DNA of 6,436 nt from Candidatus Aenigmatarchaeota archaeon (lineage in GTDB: Archaea; Aenigmatarchaeota; Aenigmatarchaeia; GW2011-AR5), in contig JAGVVX010000051.1 of the NCBI GenBank assembly GCA_018304565.1, positions 1 through 6,436 on the forward strand, written 5' to 3'. The translations under genes were made by a program, and so were the position numbers. Shown here piece after piece: positions 1-5,654 of this stretch; positions within the stretch are counted from its first letter, which is position 1, and every line of letters begins with the position of its first letter. The notes under the pieces were generated by a model, which was not told the origin of the DNA, ran no database searches, and saw only the letters and a program-made list of their open reading frames with translations.

Positions 1-1
1 C

Positions 2-759
2 CATGGCTCAGGGCCCGTGCAGATTGACGTGCAGCTCTTCGGAACGCCTTACCTGCTCTCAGGCTTCTCGGGCACATTCATATTCAACGTGAAAAACAAG
101 GGCAAGGGCAACATAGTCAACTCGCAAATAGAAGCGCGCAAGCTTGTCATAGAATTCCCGCGTGAGTTGTTTGCAGGAAACTCCAAGTTAGTTGTTGATG
201 GAAAAGAATTTCAGATACAAGGCAGATATGACGATGTGCCTATATTTGGTGTCGGCACGGCTTTTGCAGTAAGAGGCAACCTCGTAACAGGCAACCCAAC
301 GGGAGATATTATAGATGGAACTACTGAATGGTATTTGTGTAAATCAACTGGGGAAGCAGGAATTTACTATTATTGCAATGAACCAAAAAATCCAGTACAA
401 CCATGTCTTGGTTCAGATATGTATCTTCTTTTCCTTCGCAAGGCACTTGTGAGCAAAGTCGATCTCAACAGACAGAAGTTATTAACCCATTCGCAGTTGA
501 TTTGCCGGTGCTTTCGCAATCAGCGCCCACAGAGGGGCCGCGGTTCCAATGCACTGTAGAAGCCAGTAAAGTGAAATGCACCAACACGAAGCCCATACAG
601 CTTTTCCGTGACGAAACACGTACGACATTGCGATTCCAGATAAGCAGGATCGTTGATATTTCTGAGCCTTTCAAGACGTATTTGATAAATGCGTACGTCG
701 ATTATGACTATGAGCTGCGCAGCTCATTCCCGATCACCATCAGGCCTTTCGAGAAATGA
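2..759 (+). CDS. surface lipoprotein-family protein, 5'-partial, with an internal -1 frame change
   Basis: Not a named family that I recognise. The frame is open from the window edge (reading HGSGPVQIDVQLFG), so the N-terminus lies outside; the GTG at 17 is only an internal Val codon. The start aligns with the second module of the downstream paralogues (TNGPIKVFIS in the third gene), so roughly one module plus a signal peptide is probably missing. Coding quality is good in this frame to about 390. From about 392 to the TGA at 757-759 it is good in the -1 frame, which ends in FQCTVEA and YDYELRSSFPITIRP, the same closing strands as the neighbours. The upstream frame runs on to a stop at 559 but becomes Arg/Cys-rich and unlike the family. 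The switch coincides with an A6 run forming A AAA AAT. It may be a sequencing deletion, a disabling mutation or programmed frameshifting. The next gene starts 13 bases downstream, probably in the same transcript. Confidence 0.7.
385..391 (+). other. in-frame A AAA AAT slippery heptamer at the frame switch
   Basis: In the upstream reading frame the codons are CCA AAA AAT, so the heptamer has the X XXY YYZ phase needed for tandem -1 slippage. Slipping here joins exactly the two frames that look coding. Seven bases downstream there is a weak 5-bp stem (399-403 with 409-413, AACCA/TGGTT, loop TGTCT). The stop of the downstream frame at 379-381 and the loss of family character in the upstream frame by about 470 limit where the switch can be. 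A missing A in the homopolymer would look identical. Confidence 0.45.
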
Positions 760-762
760 ACG

Positions 763-767
763 TGGTG
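763..767 (+). promoter_or_regulatory. ribosome binding site of the second lipoprotein gene
   Basis: TGGTG lies five bases before the ATG at 773. GGTG matches the archaeal anti-Shine-Dalgarno core CACC. The third gene has GGTG with the same 5-base spacing (1729-1732), which supports both starts. Confidence 0.55.
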
Positions 768-772
768 CTTAA

Positions 773-1741
773 ATGAAATATATTTTTTTGCTGCTCTCAA
801 TTGTTTTTTTGTCCGCATGCGTGAGCCAGCTCAATCCTTTCAGCCCTAGTTTCAACCCGATTGGCGCATTGCAGGGGCAGCAACCAGTACGAGTGCAGGA
901 AGGCCTTGGAGTTTCCTTGTCATCTTCGCCTTCTGAAATTTTTGCAGGCAGCAAAACGACACTATATCTCGATGCCCAGAATAAAGATGTTGCGCCGATA
1001 AGAAATATCATTCTCGAAATTTTCGATACGGGCAATCTTCAAAAAAGCAACGAATGCAAGCTTTCAATACCACAATTGCTGCCCGACCAGATAACGGCCT
1101 TGAGCTGCACCGTCCAAGCCACGCCAATTATCCAGAAAACGCAAAGCGAAACAATTAATGCCCGCGCGAAGTTCCAGAGCGTGCTTACAGCAGTGCAGAC
1201 GCTGGATATAATGAATGAAGAAATATACACGCGTGAAAAGTTTGCAGGAAACATAAACACGAGGCCGCGCGCGTACACGTACAGTGACAGGAACATGCAG
1301 ATGGATATAGAATTCAGCGACGACATGCCGATAGTTGTGAGAAAAGGCAGGCAGTATTTTGTTTACTTCACCATAAGAAATATAGGCAACGGCTTTGTTG
1401 ACAAGATAACCTTCGGTGAAAATTTCATGCCTATTGAGCAAAAGAACCTGAAATTTGGGGAATTCAAGAATGCGCTTCAGGCAACAGACCTGCTCTTGAC
1501 TCTATTGCAAAAGCAATCTAAGATATTCCAGGAAACCGGTTCTGAAGAGACTTACTGCAGCGACATCCTTTGCTGCAGGGACTTCAAGACAATATATCCA
1601 TCAGGAAAAGTTTTTCCCCGCATAGCATGCGAGCTTAAACTGCCTGAGAATGCGCAACAGCTCGTTGACTATCAGGTTTTAGTGCCGCTTCTATATAATT
1701 ACGAAGTGCGCGCACAGTCCCAGCTAAAGGTGGTCAGATGA
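773..1741 (+). CDS. predicted secreted lipoprotein with two beta-sandwich-like modules
   Basis: 322 residues, no known name. Residues 1-16 form a lipoprotein signal peptide: Lys2, hydrophobic core 3-13, lipobox LSAC with Cys16 as the likely lipidated residue. Module 1 (about 44-150) starts GLGVSLSSSPSEIFAGS, in the style of CARDB/COG1361 cell-surface domains, and ends in LSCTVQA and a degenerate ARAKFQS strand followed by LDIMNEE. Module 2 (about 175-322) starts MQMDIEFSDDMPIVVRKG and ends in RIACELKL and YNYEVRAQSQLKVV. Cys262, Cys267, Cys268 and Cys286 lie in module 2 and could form disulfides outside the cell. The ATG is supported by the signal peptide and the GGTG site. The TGA overlaps the next ATG in ATGA, so translation of the two is probably coupled. 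Surface location is inferred from the lipobox; the ligand is unknown. Confidence 0.85.
   Translation: MKYIFLLLSIVFLSACVSQLNPFSPSFNPIGALQGQQPVRVQEGLGVSLSSSPSEIFAGSKTTLYLDAQNKDVAPIRNIILEIFDTGNLQKSNECKLSIPQLLPDQITALSCTVQATPIIQKTQSETINARAKFQSVLTAVQTLDIMNEEIYTREKFAGNINTRPRAYTYSDRNMQMDIEFSDDMPIVVRKGRQYFVYFTIRNIGNGFVDKITFGENFMPIEQKNLKFGEFKNALQATDLLLTLLQKQSKIFQETGSEETYCSDILCCRDFKTIYPSGKVFPRIACELKLPENAQQLVDYQVLVPLLYNYEVRAQSQLKVVR
1729..1734 (+). promoter_or_regulatory. ribosome binding site of the third lipoprotein gene
   Basis: GGTGGT within the last codons of the preceding gene, with GGTG ending five bases before the ATG at 1738. It supports the overlapping ATGA start. Confidence 0.55.
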
Positions 1742-2775
1742 GAATTCTATTAACTATAATGCTAATGGTGTTTCTTGCAGGCTGCGTTACCCGGGATCTG
1801 CGCACAGATGAAAATAATGGCATAACGATAAACAAATTCTTTGCAGATCCAAGCAGCGTTGACAGCGGCGATATATTTCACGCATATATGGAACTGGAAA
1901 ATGTAGGAGGCCGCACAGCCAAGTCGGTAAAACTCGAGCTTATTTCTACAGCCTTCGACCAGCAGCAGCGTGAGAATGCGCCGGCAATCGCGAAGATTGG
2001 CCAGCCCCTGCCAGAGTTTTCATTCACTCCTGTAGATAAAGCAGGCAACACCCCTTACTTTTACGCGACACTTGCACCTCCAGACGCCAGCCTGAACAGA
2101 CCGGGAGAATTCCGGGTTGTAGGCTGGACGCTGCAGGCGCCTTTTATTCCCGAAGGCATTATAAAAGATTTCCGCTTGCTTGGCCGCGCAACTTATGAAT
2201 ATTCCACATCCGCTGCACTAAATATACCGGTATACACAAAAAATGAATTCAGGCAATCGAAGGACCTGAAATCCTTGGAAGCAACTAGCACTAATGGGCC
2301 CATAAAGGTCTTCATCTCAGGTCCGTCACAGATTGTTGTTAACACGGATCCAGACATTACAAGACTCAACGACAAAGAAACGGCTGTCTATACTATTACT
2401 CTTAGAAACACCGGAGACGGCATACCCTTCACGAACAACATCAACGGCCTTGTGAAGGGCACTGTAAGATTTTCAGGCGGCATAACACCCGTGGACTGCA
2501 TTAATACCGGAACTGCACAGCTTGAACAGCAGCTCCTGCAAAGGCCTTCCCAGCAGGCTTATGACTCATCTTACTACGTAATCACACTGCCTGAAAACGA
2601 CAACGGCGTGGTTCTCAGGAACGGCAACTCTGCAACATTCTCCTGCACGCTTGCACTGGCTCGCAGCCAGTGGATTTCAAGGCCTTTCGGCACGGCTACA
2701 ATAGCTTTTGACTTGAGCTACCTTTATTTTATAGAAAAAGAAACTAAAGTATCGGTCAAGGGGCTGCGAACATAA
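1738..2775 (+). CDS. predicted secreted lipoprotein, tandem paralogue of the next gene
   Basis: 345 residues, unnamed family. Signal peptide 1-16 (Arg2, hydrophobic core 3-13, lipobox LAGC, Cys16). Module 1 begins NNGITINKFFADPSS (26-40) with a CARDB-like strand pattern (MELENVGGRTAKSVKLEL, 51-68). A signature LAPPD..LNRPG....WTLQAP..PEG follows (112-140), then YEYSTSAALNIPVYTKNEF (153-171). Module 2 begins GPIKVFISGPSQIVVNTDPD (187-206), continues YTITLRNTGDGIP (218-230), and closes with FSCTLAL (301-307), SRPFG (314-318) and YLYFIEKETKVSVKG (328-342). The same blocks occur in the same order in the following gene, so the two arose by duplication. Only two cysteines remain after the lipobox (Cys254, Cys303), both in module 2 and possibly paired. 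It probably sits on the outer membrane face as an adhesin-like, ligand-binding or envelope protein; which of these cannot be read from the sequence. Confidence 0.88.
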   Translation: MRILLTIMLMVFLAGCVTRDLRTDENNGITINKFFADPSSVDSGDIFHAYMELENVGGRTAKSVKLELISTAFDQQQRENAPAIAKIGQPLPEFSFTPVDKAGNTPYFYATLAPPDASLNRPGEFRVVGWTLQAPFIPEGIIKDFRLLGRATYEYSTSAALNIPVYTKNEFRQSKDLKSLEATSTNGPIKVFISGPSQIVVNTDPDITRLNDKETAVYTITLRNTGDGIPFTNNINGLVKGTVRFSGGITPVDCINTGTAQLEQQLLQRPSQQAYDSSYYVITLPENDNGVVLRNGNSATFSCTLALARSQWISRPFGTATIAFDLSYLYFIEKETKVSVKGLRT

Positions 2776-2783
2776 AAATTAAA

Positions 2784-2794
2784 CTATTTATATC
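2784..2794 (+). promoter_or_regulatory. archaeal TATA box of the fourth lipoprotein gene
   Basis: CTATTTATATC, preceded by the A-rich AAAAATTAAA (BRE-like), centred near 2790 in the only gap of the lipoprotein row. The usual 26-base distance puts the transcription start near 2816 and gives a leader of about 20 bases before the ATG at 2836. So the fourth gene can be transcribed separately from the three before it. Confidence 0.65.
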
Positions 2795-2816
2795 GCTCAA
2801 GACTTAATTAATTCCA

Positions 2817-2829
2817 GTACCTTTGGTGC
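2817..2829 (+). promoter_or_regulatory. leader hairpin enclosing the GGTG ribosome binding site
   Basis: GTACC-TTT-GGTGC can form a 5-bp stem (one G-U pair) in the predicted leader, covering the GGTG at 2825-2828. The spacing from GGTG to ATG is seven bases, longer than the five in the upstream genes. The stem is weak on its own. The bases 2816-2827 are also perfectly complementary to the terminator hairpin region 4146-4157 of the same transcript. Confidence 0.35.
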
Positions 2830-2835
2830 GTTCAA

Positions 2836-4116
2836 ATGAAGAAATCTGCTCCTTTGCTTCTTGCTTTACTTGCTGTAGTTTTTGTTTCTGCATGCGTGGG
2901 CGGCACAACAACCATAGATCCCAACAACGGGTTGAAGATCAATGAATTTTCAGCAGACAGGGCGATCGCGGAGCCCACCGACCTGGTCTCTTTCTTTGCA
3001 GACGTCCAGAACGTAGGCGAGGTCACTGCTTCATGCGTGCGGGCGCAACTGCTTAATGTCGACAGCTGGAGAACCACTACAGGCGAAACGCTTTCATTGC
3101 AGGGCATATCCGACTTCAATGCAATCGGCTTCTCTTCTTCAGGCTCGTTCTTCGGCAACCTGTGCATAGGAAAGAACTTCTGCGTTTCCGTAGCTAAAGG
3201 CACTACGGGAGGATTGTCACTTTCAGGATTCATAGGTAACATTTTCTCAGATCTCAGCAAGGAAGCAATATGCAGCAAGAACCTTTTCAAGAACGACGCG
3301 AAACTCCAGCAGGTCTTCAAGTTCCAGGAAGAACTAGCACCGCCTGACAAGGAAAAGAACCGTCCAGGCCAGTCGTTTACAGCTGACTGGACTTTGGTTC
3401 CGCCTGTGCTTCCAGAAGGCCTTAGGACACAATTCCACCCTGCGGTCAGGGTCACTTATGTTTACAAAACAACAGCGGCAGTCAAGATACCTGTGATGAC
3501 AAAGAACGAATACGAATCCAGGATTAACCTTGGCAAGGCTGTCAGCCTGCCCATGACAGTTGACAACACAAACGCGCCAATAAAGATTGCAGTCACGCGA
3601 GGAACAAGCCCTATAGTAGTGAATACAGATCCTGATGCCATGAGGCTTAATCCTATTGAAAGAGCCACATATATTATAGAGCTGCAGAATGTCGGCGATG
3701 GCATACCGACACCTGCAGAGTTTACAGGAGCCCCCGGCCAGACAGGAAAAGAGGGCGGCTTCGTTCTTGGCGCAATAACGCTTTCCGGTTCCGGAGTTCA
3801 GTTTGATGACTGCCTTGGAACAGGCGTTTCTGCTGCATTGAACCGCGGCCAGATTGCAGCGCCTTCTTTTGTCACGCCAAGCTTCTTTACGGCAGGCAAC
3901 CAGCAGCTATTGCTAGGAGGCAATTCAGAAATTCTGCGCCTGCGATCTGACAGGAAAGCGCCTTTCGGCTGCACCCTTGCCATAGACAGGCAGGCCTGGA
4001 CAAGCAGGCCTTTCGGCGAAATACTGATGACATTCGACCTTTTCTACCTTTACAACGTCGACAAAGAAACAACAATAACAGTGAAGGGCGTTGAAGGCAA
4101 CACGCCGACGTTCTAA
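2836..4116 (+). CDS. predicted secreted lipoprotein with Cys-containing insertion
   Basis: 426 residues, paralogue of the preceding gene. Signal peptide 1-20 (Lys2, Lys3, core 5-17, lipobox VSAC, Cys20), followed by a Gly/Thr linker. Module 1 begins NNGLKINEFSADR (30-42). Residues about 75-165 form a region longer than in the paralogue, with Cys110, Cys116 and Cys146 (and Cys67 just before), absent there. The shared signature resumes with LAPPDKEKNRPG (167-178), WTLVPPVLPEG (185-195) and YVYKTTAAVKIPVMTKNEY (208-226). Module 2 begins APIKIAVTRGTSPIVVNTDP (247-266) and ends FGCTLAI (377-383), SRPFG (390-394), YLYNVDKETTITVKG (404-418). It has its own TATA box and a terminator, so it may be a single-gene transcript. 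The extra cysteines suggest an added disulfide-stabilised surface loop, which is inference. Function unknown. Confidence 0.88.
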   Translation: MKKSAPLLLALLAVVFVSACVGGTTTIDPNNGLKINEFSADRAIAEPTDLVSFFADVQNVGEVTASCVRAQLLNVDSWRTTTGETLSLQGISDFNAIGFSSSGSFFGNLCIGKNFCVSVAKGTTGGLSLSGFIGNIFSDLSKEAICSKNLFKNDAKLQQVFKFQEELAPPDKEKNRPGQSFTADWTLVPPVLPEGLRTQFHPAVRVTYVYKTTAAVKIPVMTKNEYESRINLGKAVSLPMTVDNTNAPIKIAVTRGTSPIVVNTDPDAMRLNPIERATYIIELQNVGDGIPTPAEFTGAPGQTGKEGGFVLGAITLSGSGVQFDDCLGTGVSAALNRGQIAAPSFVTPSFFTAGNQQLLLGGNSEILRLRSDRKAPFGCTLAIDRQAWTSRPFGEILMTFDLFYLYNVDKETTITVKGVEGNTPTF

Positions 4117-4140
4117 AGAGGAAGACAACCGTAGTAACTA

Positions 4141-4196
4141 GAAGTACCAAAGGTACTTCATTTCATTCTTTTCTTCCTTCTATCCATCTTTCCTAA
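4141..4196 (+). terminator. hairpin plus pyrimidine tract ending the lipoprotein transcript
   Basis: GAAGTACC-AAA-GGTACTTC is a perfect 8-bp stem with a 3-base loop (4141-4159), starting 25 bases after the stop codon. It is followed to about 4196 by a T-rich stretch with almost no G (tttcattcttttcttccttc). T-rich tracts are the main intrinsic terminators in archaea; the hairpin may instead protect the 3' end or pair with the leader. Confidence 0.6.
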
Positions 4197-4216
4197 TTAA
4201 AGCATATTAAAATCTT

Positions 4217-4252
4217 GCATTCCACTAGTCTATCTGACTAGTGGTGGAATGC
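4217..4252. repeat. strong stem-loop with CCAC...GTGG core
   Basis: GCATTCCACTAGTC (4217-4230) pairs with GACTAGTGG plus AATGC in 4236-4252: 14 bp with one 3-base TGG bulge and a 5-base loop TATCT. On the minus strand it is followed by an A/T-rich stretch with short T runs (GATTTTAATATGCTTTAATT), so it could end the endonuclease Q transcript about 85 bases past its stop. Its core resembles the hairpins at 4288-4309 and 6351-6373. Confidence 0.6.
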
Positions 4253-4259
4253 GGGATGT

Positions 4260-4324
4260 AAACAATCTTTGTTATTACACAGTGATGCCAGCAGTCCATT
4301 GACTGGTGGAGACAAAGATTGTTT
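4260..4324. repeat. 13-bp perfect inverted repeat enclosing a second hairpin
   Basis: AAACAATCTTTGT (4260-4272) is the exact reverse complement of 4312-4324. Inside the 39-base interval lies a second stem, CCAGCAGTC with GACTGGTGG (4288-4296 with 4301-4309, 8 of 9 pairs, loop CATT). The result is a compact two-tier structure 11 bases after the endonuclease Q stop codon on the minus strand. It may be a terminator or 3'-end structure, a small structured RNA, or a remnant of a short mobile element; no target-site duplication is visible. Confidence 0.6.
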
Positions 4325-4335
4325 CACAATTTCAA

Positions 4336-5595
4336 CTAAGAGAAAAACTGATCCAAACTCTTTTGTTTTCTAGGAACTGGCTGTTTGATTGCGCCATCGC
4401 CGCTTAACACAGGCTTCCCGTAAACGCCATCATAGCCCGGAATTATCTTTATTTCTCCGTTCCTGTTTCTGATTATTATGTCTGCCACATTTTCACCCAC
4501 AGTATCAGCCAATTTTTCCTTTCCCGTTTCTAGCAGGACTTTGAATTCATTGCCATGTGCAGCGATTAGCTTATTGTAAGCTTCCCAAGTTTTTGTCGCA
4601 TAAGGTGTTGTATTGTTTACTAATGCAATCAATTCGCTTAGTGGTATTAACGATTTGGAAGGCACAACGTGTTTTGGCATGAAGCCTTCCTCACGATCAG
4701 CAAGTTGCTCAACACGATTCAGTACGCCTATTGTAAGATTTCTTCTGCATACAGGACAAAGATCGTGCAACTTCTTTGACTCTTTCGGGTCGCAGGAAAA
4801 ATTACAGTTCCTGTGGCCATCAAAATGATATTTGCCTTCTTCAGGAAAGAACTCTATTGTTGTTTTGAGCTTTCCACCCTGTTTGTTTCTTATTGCATCT
4901 ATGATTTCTCTGTATGATGCTTCTTTTAAATCAAACAGACAGCATTCCCTGCCCAATCTCCAAGGAAATGCAGAATGGCAGTCAGAGAAAGAAACCATCA
5001 TGTATTTGTCCAAGCTAGATACGCGCCAATTCATCTCAGGGGTTGAGCTCAGGCCAGTCTCTATTGCATGAATATATTTTGCCTTGTCGCCGAAACATTC
5101 CTCGACGGAGTCGAAGCCGGACATAGAGCCAAATATGCCATACCAGGGCGTCCATGCGTGTGCGGGAATTATTTCAATATCGTTTGATATCTGCATCATG
5201 GCTTCTGCAAGCTCTATGGAAGAAAAACCAAAGATAGGGCGGCCATCATAATCAACGCGGCCTTTTCTCAGGAACCATTCTGTTATCTGCTGAAGCACCT
5301 CAAAATTCGGTGCTAGCAATATATGATGCACGCGTCTTTGCTTCTTTCCTTGTACATATATCAAAGAGATCTCGCAGGATAAAATGAAATTAATGCCATT
5401 GTAAGTGTATATTCCATTTTCTTCTGATAATTTCGTCTTTAGTTCTGGTTGCCATTTTGGATGTAAAAAGTCTCCCGTACCTAAAATGTTCAGACCTTTA
5501 ATTTTCGCATATTTTGTTAGTGACTCAAGATTAAGGTCTTTAGATGTCGCCCGCGAATAAGAACTGTGAATGTGAAAATCAGCGAAAAACATCAT
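4336..5595 (-). CDS. endoQ: endonuclease Q (PHP-domain deaminated-base endonuclease)
   Basis: EndoQ nicks DNA on the 5' side of uracil, hypoxanthine, xanthine and abasic sites, starting repair. The 419-residue product has the family's size and order. The N-terminal PHP metal site shows ADFHIHSSYS (His8, His10), GTGD (Asp42) with His45, Glu75, His90-His91, PAHAW (His146), and FSDCH (Asp205, His207). A Cys4 zinc site follows (Cys264, 268, 280, 283; Cx3Cx11Cx2C), with LTIGVLNRVEQLADR just after it. The C-terminal domain contains IIPGYDGVYGK (385-395). The last residues, QKSLDQFF (411-418), form a textbook PCNA-interacting peptide. Start: the frame continues up to a TTG at 5655, and ATGs lie at 5607, 5595 and 5592. 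The TATA box at 5614-5622 puts the transcription start near 5592, favouring 5595 or 5592 and a leaderless message. Homologues are often mislabelled as UvrD helicase. It is divergent from dCTP deaminase and clearly more A+T-rich than it. Confidence 0.92.
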   Translation of the reverse strand: MMFFADFHIHSSYSRATSKDLNLESLTKYAKIKGLNILGTGDFLHPKWQPELKTKLSEENGIYTYNGINFILSCEISLIYVQGKKQRRVHHILLAPNFEVLQQITEWFLRKGRVDYDGRPIFGFSSIELAEAMMQISNDIEIIPAHAWTPWYGIFGSMSGFDSVEECFGDKAKYIHAIETGLSSTPEMNWRVSSLDKYMMVSFSDCHSAFPWRLGRECCLFDLKEASYREIIDAIRNKQGGKLKTTIEFFPEEGKYHFDGHRNCNFSCDPKESKKLHDLCPVCRRNLTIGVLNRVEQLADREEGFMPKHVVPSKSLIPLSELIALVNNTTPYATKTWEAYNKLIAAHGNEFKVLLETGKEKLADTVGENVADIIIRNRNGEIKIIPGYDGVYGKPVLSGDGAIKQPVPRKQKSLDQFFS

Positions 5596-5613
5596 TACAG
5601 CTTTCATGGAACG

Positions 5614-5622
5614 CTTATAAAG
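5614..5622. promoter_or_regulatory. shared TATA box of the endoQ/dcd divergent promoter
   Basis: CTTATAAAG on the plus strand reads CTTTATAAG on the minus strand; the TTATAA core is a perfect palindrome centred at 5617.5. Toward endoQ the centre lies 25.5 bases from the ATG at 5592 and 22.5 from that at 5595 (leaderless). Toward dcd it predicts a start near 5644, about 11 bases before the ATG. BRE-like purines (ACAAA) precede the box on the minus strand, suggesting endoQ is the stronger direction. I see no other TATA-like element between the genes. Confidence 0.6.
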
Positions 5623-5654
5623 TTTGTCGGTGAATTTCCCTAAAGTGCGTTCCA

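Noticed and set aside
17..559. GTG at 17 as start of a separate 180-residue gene, and a separate gene from the ATG at 403
   Set aside because: The frame is open to the window edge with no signal peptide at 17, and the ATG at 403 lies inside the overlap of the two frames. Together they form one family protein with a frame change.
2832..3455. 207-codon open frame on the minus strand opposite the fourth lipoprotein gene
   Set aside because: Low-complexity Ser/Thr/Lys composition from antisense reading of a gene that has a clear signal peptide and paralogue.
4260..4324. Short mobile element bounded by 13-bp terminal inverted repeats
   Set aside because: No flanking direct repeat, no coding content, and only 39 bases between the arms, which themselves hold a hairpin. 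A 3'-end structure is simpler, though a remnant cannot be excluded.
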